From the NCBI RefSeq assembly GCF_006151805.1, contig NZ_VDDA01000030.1, positions 1 to 51,953 of the forward strand: a stretch of 51,953 nucleotides of DNA, written 5' to 3'. The DNA is from Methylobacterium terricola. GTDB lineage: Bacteria; Pseudomonadota; Alphaproteobacteria; Rhizobiales; Beijerinckiaceae. A program made the position numbers and the translations under genes. Under the pieces are notes generated by a model. That model searched no databases. It was given only the letters and a program-made list of their open reading frames with translations, and was not told the origin of the DNA. The first letter of the stretch is position 1. Each line of letters begins with the position of its first letter. Shown here piece by piece: positions 17,506 through 25,510 of the stretch.

Positions 17506-18471
17506 ATGTCCCGTCACCACGAGATTCCCGCCACCCCCGACACGATGGTGCTGGGCTATTTCGACGCCGCCCTGAAGCCGGTGCTGACGGTGGAATCCGG
17601 CGACACCGTCACACTGCATTCCCACCCGGCCGGCGGCCGGGCCACGCTCCATCCCGACCCCGCCCGCCACCCGGCCGACTACATCGAGGCCCTCGACGCG
17701 CTCTCGCCCGGGATCGGCCCGCACTTCGTCACCGGGCCGGTCCATGTCCGCGGCGCCCTGCCCGGCGACGTGCTCCAAATCGACATCCTCGACCTGAAAT
17801 TCCGCATGGATTGGGGCTTCGTGGCGATCCTGCCGCTCCTCGGCACCCTGCCGGACGAGTTCGACACGTCCGAGACCATCCACCCGGACATCGATGCCGC
17901 GCGCGGCGTCGCGATCCTGCCCTGGGGCACGGAGCTGCCGCTCGACCCGTTCTTCGGCATCCTGGCGACCTCCCCGCCGCCGGCCTGGGGCAGGGTGACC
18001 TCGCCGGTGCCGCGCCGCTTCGGCGGCAACATGGACAACAAGGAGCTGAAGACCGGCACCACCTTGTACCTGCCGGTCTTCGCGGAAGGCGCGGGGTTCT
18101 ATGCCGGCGACGGCCACGGCGTGCAGGGGGACGGCGAGGTCTGCATCACGGCGCTCGAGACCGGGCTCACCGGCACCTTCCGGCTCACCGTCCGCAAGGA
18201 CTTGGTGAAGAAGGATTTGGCCTTCGACTGGCCCTTCGCCGAGACGCCGACCGACCTGATGTCGATCGGCCTGCACGAGAGCCTGGACGAGGCGATGCGC
18301 CAGGCGGTGCGCGAGATGATCCGCCACGTCTGCGCCCGGACTGGGCTCACCCGCAACCAGGCCTACATGCTGTGCTCGCTCGCCGGCAACCTGCGCATCA
18401 CCCAGACCGTCGACGGCAACAAGGGGGTGCACATGCTGCTGCCGAAATCTGCGCTGCCGGAGACGAAGTGA
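17506..18471 (+). CDS. fmdA: Acetamidase/formamidase family protein
   Basis: The 321-residue product matches the FmdA/AmdA family, which hydrolyses short-chain amides (formamide, acetamide) to ammonia and carboxylate. Family marks include VESGDTVTLHSHPAGG, TGPVHVRGALPGDVLQIDI, PRRFGGNMDNKEL, VFAEGAGFYAGDGHGVQGDG (in part), and a late segment around NQAYMLCSLAGNLRI. GGGAGG precedes the ATG by five bases. It is followed four bases later by the flavin reductase gene, so the two form an operon. In this context it may release ammonia from an amide formed by upstream ring-opening; that is inference. Confidence 0.9.
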   Translation: MSRHHEIPATPDTMVLGYFDAALKPVLTVESGDTVTLHSHPAGGRATLHPDPARHPADYIEALDALSPGIGPHFVTGPVHVRGALPGDVLQIDILDLKFRMDWGFVAILPLLGTLPDEFDTSETIHPDIDAARGVAILPWGTELPLDPFFGILATSPPPAWGRVTSPVPRRFGGNMDNKELKTGTTLYLPVFAEGAGFYAGDGHGVQGDGEVCITALETGLTGTFRLTVRKDLVKKDLAFDWPFAETPTDLMSIGLHESLDEAMRQAVREMIRHVCARTGLTRNQAYMLCSLAGNLRITQTVDGNKGVHMLLPKSALPETK

Positions 18472-18475
18472 GCGC

Positions 18476-19108
18476 ATGGATCTCCGCTTCGACGACCTGC
18501 CCGCCCGCGACCGCTACCGCCTGCTCACCGCGCTGGTGACGCCCCGGCCGATCGCCCTCGTGACCACGCGCTCCGCGGGCGGCACCGACAACGCGGCGCC
18601 GATCAGCTTCTTCCAGGTGCTCGCCGAGGAGCCGCCGATCGTGGCGCTCAGCTTCAACCTGCGCTCCGACGGGACCCTCAAGGACACGCCGCGCGCGATC
18701 GAGGAGACGGGCGAGTTCGTGGTCAACCTCGTGGATGAAGGGCTGGTCGCCGCGATGACGGTCTGCGCCGCCGAGTTCCCGCCCGGCGAGAGCGAGATCC
18801 CGGCGGCGGGGCTGACGCTTCTCCCCTGCACCGGCGTGCGGCCGGGGCGGATCGCCGAGGCGCCGGCGAGCCTCGGCTGCCGTACCCACACCGTCATCGA
18901 CCTCTCGCCCGAGCGCCGGATCGTGCTCGGGCAGGTCGTGTCGCTGCAAGCCCGCGACGACCTCTTCACCCCGGACGGGCGCCACCTGCGCGACGGCGCC
19001 TTCCTGCCGGTGGGCCGGCTCTACGGCGACCTCTACGCCCGCACCGGGGACCGCTTCGCGGTGCCCCGGGTCACGGTCGAGGAGGCCAAGCAGGGGGGAG
19101 GGCGTTGA
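18476..19108 (+). CDS. Flavin reductase family protein (FMN-binding split barrel)
   Basis: The 210-residue product has the flavin-reductase-like split-barrel pattern: TPRPIALVTTRSAGGTDNAAP near 23-42 (in part), SFFQVLAEEPPIVALSF (in part) and FVVNLVDEGL. Such proteins bind FMN and either supply reduced flavin to a monooxygenase or act directly. No flavin monooxygenase gene lies beside it. The start is four bases after the formamidase stop, so the two are co-transcribed. The last residues (EAKQGGGR) are followed at once by the convergent RraA-like gene. Confidence 0.85.
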   Translation: MDLRFDDLPARDRYRLLTALVTPRPIALVTTRSAGGTDNAAPISFFQVLAEEPPIVALSFNLRSDGTLKDTPRAIEETGEFVVNLVDEGLVAAMTVCAAEFPPGESEIPAAGLTLLPCTGVRPGRIAEAPASLGCRTHTVIDLSPERRIVLGQVVSLQARDDLFTPDGRHLRDGAFLPVGRLYGDLYARTGDRFAVPRVTVEEAKQGGGR

Positions 19109-19120
19109 GGGGAGAGGGCG

Positions 19121-19792
19121 TTAGCCCCTCACCGCGTCCGGCACCCCGAACACCGCCAGCGTCGTCTCCCCGGCCGAGAGCCGCTTCTCCCAGCCGATCT
19201 CGGCCTGGGCCCGCTCCTCGGCCTTGGCGATCAGGCCTTCCGCCGCCTCGCGCGGGATCACCACGACGCCGTCGTCGTCGCCGAGGATCAGGTCGCCGGG
19301 ACGGACCGGAGCGCCGCCGATCGTGACCGGGGCGTTGACGGTGCCGCCGTCCTTCGAGGCCGGGCCGCGGGCCGTGACGTGGCGGGTGAACACCGCGAAG
19401 TCGTTCCAGCCGCCCAGGATGCCGGTGTCGCGTACCGCGCCGTCGGCGACCAGGCCGACGATGCCCTTGCGGCGTGCCGCCGTCGAGAGCAGGTCGCCGA
19501 TCATCGCGACGTCGCTGCGCCCGCCGGCATCGATCACCACCACGTCGCCGGCCTCCGCCACCGCGATGGCGTGGTGCACGGCGCCGTAATCCTTCGGATC
19601 GCAGAGCGCGGTGACGGCGCTGCCGAGGAGGCTCGGGCCCCCGGCGATGCGCCGCAGCGGCCGGATCGCCGGATCGACCTGGGTGCGGCCCTCCAGCAGA
19701 TCGACCACCACCGCGACCGGCACGGCGGCGAAGCGCCGGATCAGGTCGGGGGAGAGGCGGGGCGGGGTCTCGGCGATGATCCGGGTCGGCAT
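19121..19792 (-). CDS. RraA-like / 4-hydroxy-4-methyl-2-oxoglutarate aldolase family
   Basis: The 223-residue product has the RraA fold. A conserved run G-D-V-V-V-I-D-A-G lies near residues 82-90, followed by DLLSTAARRKGIVGLVADGAVRD (in part). In HMG/CHA aldolases, Arg and Asp in the G-x-V-x-D-G-x-x-R-D segment bind pyruvate and Mg; here GLVADGAVRD keeps both. So a pyruvate-releasing aldolase or oxaloacetate decarboxylase activity is plausible, rather than RNase E inhibition. AGGAG is five bases before the ATG. It is convergent with the flavin reductase and divergent from the SDR gene. Confidence 0.8.
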   Translation of the reverse strand: MPTRIIAETPPRLSPDLIRRFAAVPVAVVVDLLEGRTQVDPAIRPLRRIAGGPSLLGSAVTALCDPKDYGAVHHAIAVAEAGDVVVIDAGGRSDVAMIGDLLSTAARRKGIVGLVADGAVRDTGILGGWNDFAVFTRHVTARGPASKDGGTVNAPVTIGGAPVRPGDLILGDDDGVVVIPREAAEGLIAKAEERAQAEIGWEKRLSAGETTLAVFGVPDAVRG

Positions 19793-19982
19793 GGCATCTC
19801 CTCTCGGGCCGTCTTCGCTTTGCGGCCGGTCGCCGATCTCTATAGGCTGCCAGGCCACGCGCCGACAGGCGCGAGGCAACCGAGACTCCGACGCTCCAAC
19901 AGGCGCGGACAAGCAAAAATCCGGTGCGCCGCAGGCGCGACCGCAAGAAGGGCTCCCGCGGGAGCCCAGGGGAGGATGAGGC

Positions 19983-20801
19983 ATGGCGGAGGGCGGAAGC
20001 GCCCCGGGCTCGCGGCGGCTCGAGGGCAAGGTGGCGGTGCTGTTCGGGGCCGGCTCGGCGGGGCCGGGCTGGGGCAACGGCAAGGCCGCGGCGGTGACCT
20101 TCGCGCGCCACGGTGCCCGGGTGGTCTGCGTCGACGTGCGGCGCGAGGCGGCGGAGGAAACCGCCGAGATCATCCGCCGCGAGGACGGCGCCGCCACGGC
20201 GGCATCCTGCGACGCCACCGATTCGGCTGCGGTCGCGGCCCTGGTCGCCGAGGTGATGGCGGCGCAAGGGCGCATCGACGTGCTGCACAACAATGTCGGC
20301 TACGCCCAGATGGGCGGTCCGGTCGAGCTGAGCGAGGCCGACTGGCACCGCACCCTCGACCTCAACCTCACCACCTGCTTCCTCACCTGCAAGCACGTGC
20401 TGCCGCACATGCTGGCGCAGCGGGCGGGCAGCATCGTCAACATCTCGTCGGCGGCGGCGATCCGCTACACCGGCTATCCGTATGCCGCCTACTACGCCGC
20501 CAAGGCCGCGGTGAACAACTTCACCTTAGGATTGGCGCTGCAATACGCGAAGGACGGCATCCGGGTGAACGCGATCATGCCCGGGCTGATGAACACGCCG
20601 CTGATCCACCAGCAGATCTCCGGCCAGTACCAGGACCCGGCCGAGATGGTGCGGGCCCGCGACGCCGCCTGCCCGATGGGCCGGATGGGCACCGCCTGGG
20701 ACGTCGCCAACGCCGCCCTGTTCCTCGCCTCCGACGAGGCGGCCTACATCACCGGTGTGGCGCTGCCCGTCGATGGCGGCCTGACCGGGAGGGTGGCGTG
20801 A
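19983..20801 (+). CDS. Short-chain dehydrogenase/reductase
   Basis: This 272-residue classical SDR has a slightly unusual glycine motif GAGSAGPGWGNG (22-33) for NAD(P), an NN-V-G segment, S in VNISSAAA, and the catalytic Y170-x3-K174 in YYAAK. The C-terminus ends in the usual ITGVALPVDGG. Acidic D51 in VCVDVR after beta-2 suggests NAD rather than NADP. GGAGG lies before the ATG. Its TGA overlaps the GTG of the following hydratase-like gene (GTGA), so the two are coupled. Confidence 0.9.
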   Translation: MAEGGSAPGSRRLEGKVAVLFGAGSAGPGWGNGKAAAVTFARHGARVVCVDVRREAAEETAEIIRREDGAATAASCDATDSAAVAALVAEVMAAQGRIDVLHNNVGYAQMGGPVELSEADWHRTLDLNLTTCFLTCKHVLPHMLAQRAGSIVNISSAAAIRYTGYPYAAYYAAKAAVNNFTLGLALQYAKDGIRVNAIMPGLMNTPLIHQQISGQYQDPAEMVRARDAACPMGRMGTAWDVANAALFLASDEAAYITGVALPVDGGLTGRVA

Positions 20802-21580
20802 GCCTTCAGGATACCTCCGACCTGCTCTGGCGGCATTGGCGCGAGGGGCGCCTGCTCGCCGCCCTGCCGCCGAACCTCGCGCCGCCCGACCGCGCCGCCG
20901 CCTACCGGATCCAGGCCCTGCTGGAGCCGCGCAGCGCGTCCCCCCTCTACGGCTGGAAGATCGCCGCGACGAGCCTGGCCGGCCAGCGCCATATCGGCGC
21001 CGACGGGCCGCTCGCCGGGCGGCTGCTGGCCGAGCAGGTGCTACCCGCGGACGCGCCGGTGCCGCTTTCCGGCAACCAGATGCGGGTGGCCGAGCCCGAG
21101 GTGGCGTTCCGCATCGGCCGCGACCTGCCCCCGCGGCCGGAGCCCTACACCGTCGATGAGGTGATGGCGGCGGTGGACGCGGCCCATCCGGCGATCGAGT
21201 TCCCGGATTCGCGGCTGGAGGCCTTCGAGAGGGCGGGAGAGTCGGCGCTGATCGCCGACAATGCCTGCGCCCACCTCTTCGTCCTCGGCCCCCCGGCGCC
21301 CGAGGGCTGGCGCGCTCTCGACCTCGCCGCGATGCCGACCCGGATCGCCGCGGAGGGGAGGGCGCCCCACGAGGGAAGCGGCGGCAACGCCCTCGACGAT
21401 CCGCGCCTCGCGCTGACCTGGCTCGCCAATGCGCTGTCGGGGCAGGGCCTCACCCTGCGTGAGGGCGAGATCGTGACCACCGGCACCACCACGGTGCCGC
21501 TGCCGGTCGAGCCGGGGGACGTGGTGCGGGCGGAGCTGGGGGGATTGGGCGCGCTGACGGTGCGGGTCGGGGCGGAGTAG
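20798..21580 (+). CDS. 2-keto-4-pentenoate hydratase/fumarylacetoacetate hydrolase family
   Basis: The 260-residue product matches the MhpD-like FAH superfamily: YGWKIAATS near 49-57, a VAEPEVAFRIGRDL segment with two Glu that usually bind the metal, AAHPAIEFPDSR, and GGNALDDPRLALTWLAN (in part). It probably hydrates or decarboxylates a 2-oxo-pentenoate-type intermediate. The GTG start overlaps the SDR stop by four bases. Together with SDR, RraA-like and BKACE it looks like the lower part of a catabolic route whose substrate is not evident. Confidence 0.85.
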   Translation: MSLQDTSDLLWRHWREGRLLAALPPNLAPPDRAAAYRIQALLEPRSASPLYGWKIAATSLAGQRHIGADGPLAGRLLAEQVLPADAPVPLSGNQMRVAEPEVAFRIGRDLPPRPEPYTVDEVMAAVDAAHPAIEFPDSRLEAFERAGESALIADNACAHLFVLGPPAPEGWRALDLAAMPTRIAAEGRAPHEGSGGNALDDPRLALTWLANALSGQGLTLREGEIVTTGTTTVPLPVEPGDVVRAELGGLGALTVRVGAE

Positions 21581-21675
21581 CCCGCCCGGCACGGGCGGCT
21601 CGATCGCGGCATCGATGGGCGCGTGGCCTGAGCCGACAATCCGGGCTGGGCTTGAGCGAAGCGACCGTCGACGGA

Positions 21676-21707
21676 AAGGGGGATGCGGACCTTTCCGCAT
21701 CCCCCTT
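21676..21707. terminator. Bidirectional terminator-like hairpin
   Basis: AAGGGGGATGCGGA (21676-21689) pairs perfectly with 21694-21707 around CCTT. It lies between the convergent hydratase-like and chemoreceptor genes and has AA/TT at the stem base. It can serve as a terminator in both directions. Confidence 0.7.
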
Positions 21708-21733
21708 CATGGTCCGCCGTCGCCCGGCCGTCC

Positions 21734-24115
21734 TCAGGCCGCCTTCACCCCCTCGAGGAACACCGCCACCTCGCGCTCCAGCTCGCCGGCGTAGCGCCCG
21801 AGCCGGTCGGCCGCGCCGAGCACTTCCGTCGCGGCGGCGCCCGTGCTGCCGGCCTCGCGCTGCACCGCGACGATGCCGGTCGTCACCGCTTGCGTGCCTT
21901 GCGCCGCGTGCTGGACGTTGCGGGCGATCTCCTGGGTCGCCGCGCCTTGCTGGTCGACGGCACCGGCCACGCCCTCGGCGATCTCCGACATCCGCTCGAT
22001 CACCCCGGAGATCGCCCGGATCGCCTGCACGACGCCGCCGGTGGTCTCCTGGATGTGGCCGATCTGCTGGGCGATCTCGGCGGTGGCGCGGCTGGTCTGG
22101 CTCGCCAGCTCCTTGACTTCCGCCGCGACGACCGCGAAGCCGCGGCCCGCCTCGCCGGCCCGCGCCGCCTCGATGGTGGCGTTGAGCGCGAGCAGGTTGG
22201 TCTGGCCGGCGATCGACGAGATCAGGTTGACGATGTCGCCGATCTGGTCGGCGGACTTGACCAGCCGCTGCACCGTCTCGTCGGTCCGGCGCGCCTGGTC
22301 GACCGCGTCGCGGGCGATGTCCGAGGACTGCGCCACCTGGGCACTGATGCCGCCGATCGAGACCGAGAGCTCCTCGCTCGCCGCCGCCACCATCTGGACG
22401 TTGGCGAGCGTCTGCTCGGCGGCGCCCGCCACCTCGGTCGAGCGGCCGTTGGTGGTCTCGGCGGCCTGGGTCATGGTGCGGGCGGTCGCCTCCATGCCGG
22501 TGGCGGCCTCGGCCAGCGTCGCGGTCATCGCCACCACGTTGGCCTCGAAGGTGCGGGTCACCGCGTCGAGGCGCGCCGCCCGTTCGGCCTTGGCGGCAGC
22601 CTCCGCGGCGCTCGCCCGGTCGGCCGCGTCCTTGGCGAGCAGCGCCTCGCGGAACACCCGCACGGTGCCCGCCATGGCGCCGATCTCGTCGCGGCGCTCC
22701 AGCGCCGGGACCTCGGTGGCGAGGTCGCCGCCGGCGAGCGCCCGCATGGCGCCGGACAGCCGGTCGATCGGCCGGGTGATGCCGCGCCCGATCAGCAGGG
22801 CCAGGGCCGCCCCGATGGCGCAGGCGAGGCCGACGCCGCCGGCGAGCAGCCACAGCGCCCGGTCGCGCTCGGCGGCGAGCTGGGTCAGCTCGCCGGCGCC
22901 GATGCCCTGCGCCGCCGCCACCAGCTCGGCCGAGCGGCGGTCGAGGTCGGCGAAGATCTTGGCCTGCGCCGCGTTCGCCTTGACGATGTCCGGAATGCTG
23001 TCCTTGAACCCGCGCACCTTGTTGGCGAGGTCGCGCAGAACGGTCTGGGCGGCGGCGTCGATGTCGCCGTAGAGGATCGTCTCGGCCTGGTCGATCAACG
23101 TGTCGGCGGCGGCGTCGACCGCCTTGGCGGCCTCCTCCTCGCGGGCCAGGATCAGGCGCTGCTCCTGCTTCTCGGCCTCCTTGGCGGCGGAGATCGCCTT
23201 GCCGCTGGCGATGAGCAGGCCGGTGCCCGAGGCGACCTTGTCCTGCTGCTGGCGCAAGGTCACCTGGGCGGCGGTCTGGGCGTTGTTCTGCGCCTGCTCG
23301 ATCTGGCGCAGGCCGACGATCAGGCCGCCGAACAGCGGCGCCAGCTCCTCGCCGCGCTCCGCCTTGCCGCCCGGCCCGAGCGGCTCCTCGACCTTGGCCT
23401 GATAGGCTTCCAGGGCCGTCAAGGCGGGCTCGACGGTCTCGAGCGAGGTCATGGCGCCGAGGCGGCGCAGCAGCACGGCGACGGAATTGACCTTCGACTG
23501 GATCTCCAGCTTGCCGTCCTCGCTCGCGCCGGCCAGGAAGCCGACCTGCAGCACCTGCATCTCCAGCGCCGAGCGGATCGCGAAGGCGACGACGACGGCG
23601 GTGTTGGTGGCGGATTTCTGGTCGGCCAGCGCCTTGTCGAGGGCCTTGCCGGCCTCAGCGAGCTGCCGCTCCTGCGCGGTGCCGATGCCGGTCACGGTGT
23701 TCTGCAACTCGGCGATGAGGGCGGCGTGACGGTCCTGGAGCGCCCGCGTCGTCGCCTTCTGGGCGCCGAAGGCCTTCACCGCGGCCTCGAACCCGTCCAG
23801 TGCGCCGGCGATGCCGGCGGCGGAGGCCGCGGCCTGCGGGTCGTCCGCGAGGCGGCCCGAGAAGGTGCCGGCGCTCGCCCGCACCCGCCCGATCGCCGCC
23901 CGCAGGGCGTCGTCCCGGCGCGCATCGTCGCTCTTGAGGGCGCGGTCCGTGGCGAGCGCGAGATCGCCGATCTCGCCGGCCAGCATCTGCGCCGCGTTGG
24001 CCGTATCGACCCGCCGGGCGAAGCCCGTCAGGCTGTGCCACCCGATCGCTGCAACCGAAACCGTCAGCAGGAGGATGAGACCGAACCCCCCGAAGACGCG
24101 CGCCCTGATGGACAT
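21734..24115 (-). CDS. Methyl-accepting chemotaxis protein
   Basis: The 793-residue chemoreceptor has TM1 at 9-27, a long helical periplasmic region (about 28-420), TM2 at 421-443, HAMP at about 444-497 and the signalling domain to the end. The highly conserved hairpin tip is at 629-665 (LISSIAGQTNLLALNATIE in part). The sensor region is all-helical and about 390 residues, larger than a four-helix bundle, suggesting an HBM-like double bundle. There is no C-terminal CheR-binding pentapeptide. The start at 24115 follows AGGAG by ten bases; 17 upstream codons are rejected. No che genes are nearby. Confidence 0.93.
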   Translation of the reverse strand: MSIRARVFGGFGLILLLTVSVAAIGWHSLTGFARRVDTANAAQMLAGEIGDLALATDRALKSDDARRDDALRAAIGRVRASAGTFSGRLADDPQAAASAAGIAGALDGFEAAVKAFGAQKATTRALQDRHAALIAELQNTVTGIGTAQERQLAEAGKALDKALADQKSATNTAVVVAFAIRSALEMQVLQVGFLAGASEDGKLEIQSKVNSVAVLLRRLGAMTSLETVEPALTALEAYQAKVEEPLGPGGKAERGEELAPLFGGLIVGLRQIEQAQNNAQTAAQVTLRQQQDKVASGTGLLIASGKAISAAKEAEKQEQRLILAREEEAAKAVDAAADTLIDQAETILYGDIDAAAQTVLRDLANKVRGFKDSIPDIVKANAAQAKIFADLDRRSAELVAAAQGIGAGELTQLAAERDRALWLLAGGVGLACAIGAALALLIGRGITRPIDRLSGAMRALAGGDLATEVPALERRDEIGAMAGTVRVFREALLAKDAADRASAAEAAAKAERAARLDAVTRTFEANVVAMTATLAEAATGMEATARTMTQAAETTNGRSTEVAGAAEQTLANVQMVAAASEELSVSIGGISAQVAQSSDIARDAVDQARRTDETVQRLVKSADQIGDIVNLISSIAGQTNLLALNATIEAARAGEAGRGFAVVAAEVKELASQTSRATAEIAQQIGHIQETTGGVVQAIRAISGVIERMSEIAEGVAGAVDQQGAATQEIARNVQHAAQGTQAVTTGIVAVQREAGSTGAAATEVLGAADRLGRYAGELEREVAVFLEGVKAA

Positions 24116-24250
24116 TCTACCATATCTCCTCACCTCAGCAGAAGCTAACAGCGAGGTATGAAGCATTTCCTACTATATTATTGCAACCAAAGATTGAATC
24201 GGTATGTTCTGCTTGTAGGCGCCCGGCTCGGGGTCGGGCGCCATAAGACC

Positions 24251-25312
24251 TCAGGGGATCAGCCGGTCGGCGCGCAGGCGTTCGAACAGGTCGAAGAACG
24301 CGTCGTCGGTCGGTTGGTAGTCGAGGAAGCCGAGGCGGCGGCTCTTGCTCATGTCGGTGACGACCTCGATCGGCCGGCCGAGATCGGCATCGGTGTGCCA
24401 GGGTGAGGCGAGGCGGTCGAGGGTCGGCTCGGCGAGGCCGTGCCGCTTCGCGATCTCGGCCCAGAGCGGGGCGTCGCCGGCCATCTGCTGTTCCAGGGGG
24501 CGCACGGTGCCGTCGAACGGCGCCGGCTCGATCCCGAACCAGGAGGCGAGGCGGCCCCACATCCAGCTCCAGCGGAAGACGTCGCCGTTGACGACGTTGA
24601 AGTCCTGGTCGGCCGCCTGGCGTGCGGTCGAGGCCCAGAGCAGGTGGCGAGCCAGCAGCCGCGCGTCGGTCATGTCGGTCAGGCCGTTCCACTGCATGGC
24701 CGAGCCCGGGAAGCGGAACGGCCGTCCGGTCTCGCGGCAGAGCGTGGCATAGACCGCGAGCGTGGTGCCCATGTTCATCGCGTTGCCGACCGCCTTGCCG
24801 ATGATGGTGTGCGGGCGGTGCACGCTCCACGAGAACCCGTCGCGCTTGGCTGCCGCGAAGACCTCGTCTTCCTGCGCGTAGTAGAAGTTCTCGACCGGCA
24901 GCCGGCCCTGCTCCTCGCGGAACGGGGTCTGGGGCACCGCGCCCTTCCCGTAGGCCTCGAACGGGCCGAGATAGTGCTTGAGCCCCGTCACCAGGGCGAC
25001 GTGGCGCACGCTGCCGGCGGGTTGCAGGGCGTTCAGCAGGTTGCGCACCATCGCGCCGTTGACCCGGATCATCTCGGCCTCGGTCGGCCGGCGCATCCAG
25101 GTCGAGAGCACCACCCGGGTCGGCCGGTGCGGCGCCAGGGCGGCCTTGAGGCCCTCCGCGTCCTGCAGGTCGGCCGCTACGGGCACGACGCTGTCTTGCG
25201 CCGGCGGGTTGCGGGCGAGCCCCAGCACCGTCCAGCCGGCCTCGTTCATCACCGCCGCCGCGGCGCTGCCGACGATGCCGCTCGCGCCGACGATCAGCAC
25301 GGTTTCCGTCAT
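24251..25312 (-). CDS. PRISE-like NAD(P)-dependent SDR (progesterone 5-beta-reductase family)
   Basis: The 353-residue extended SDR has the dinucleotide motif GASGIVGS at 9-16. TGLKHYLGPFE (109-119) and NFYYAQEDE (142-150) are signatures of the PRISE family (progesterone 5-beta-reductase/iridoid synthase-like enone 1,4-reductases), where the conserved Lys and Tyr replace the usual YxxxK. It probably reduces the C=C of an activated enone with NADPH; the natural substrate in bacteria is unknown. AAGGA lies eight bases before the ATG at 25312. It is divergent from kup. Confidence 0.85.
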   Translation of the reverse strand: MTETVLIVGASGIVGSAAAAVMNEAGWTVLGLARNPPAQDSVVPVAADLQDAEGLKAALAPHRPTRVVLSTWMRRPTEAEMIRVNGAMVRNLLNALQPAGSVRHVALVTGLKHYLGPFEAYGKGAVPQTPFREEQGRLPVENFYYAQEDEVFAAAKRDGFSWSVHRPHTIIGKAVGNAMNMGTTLAVYATLCRETGRPFRFPGSAMQWNGLTDMTDARLLARHLLWASTARQAADQDFNVVNGDVFRWSWMWGRLASWFGIEPAPFDGTVRPLEQQMAGDAPLWAEIAKRHGLAEPTLDRLASPWHTDADLGRPIEVVTDMSKSRRLGFLDYQPTDDAFFDLFERLRADRLIP

Positions 25313-25510
25313 GTCCCGGATCCTTTGTTCGCTCTTGATCGGCGGGACAACGCCTGGGGGGTGGGAGGGTCCCGTAGCGCGGGCATGCTTTGCCGGGACG
25401 GCATAGCGTCTTCGCCTAAGCCGTCGACGCGGCGGAGCCGGGCGGGCGGTTCCGCGTTGCTGGATGCGGCAGCGGGCCGGGGCGCCCGGAACTGCCGGCG
25501 GAGGCGACCC

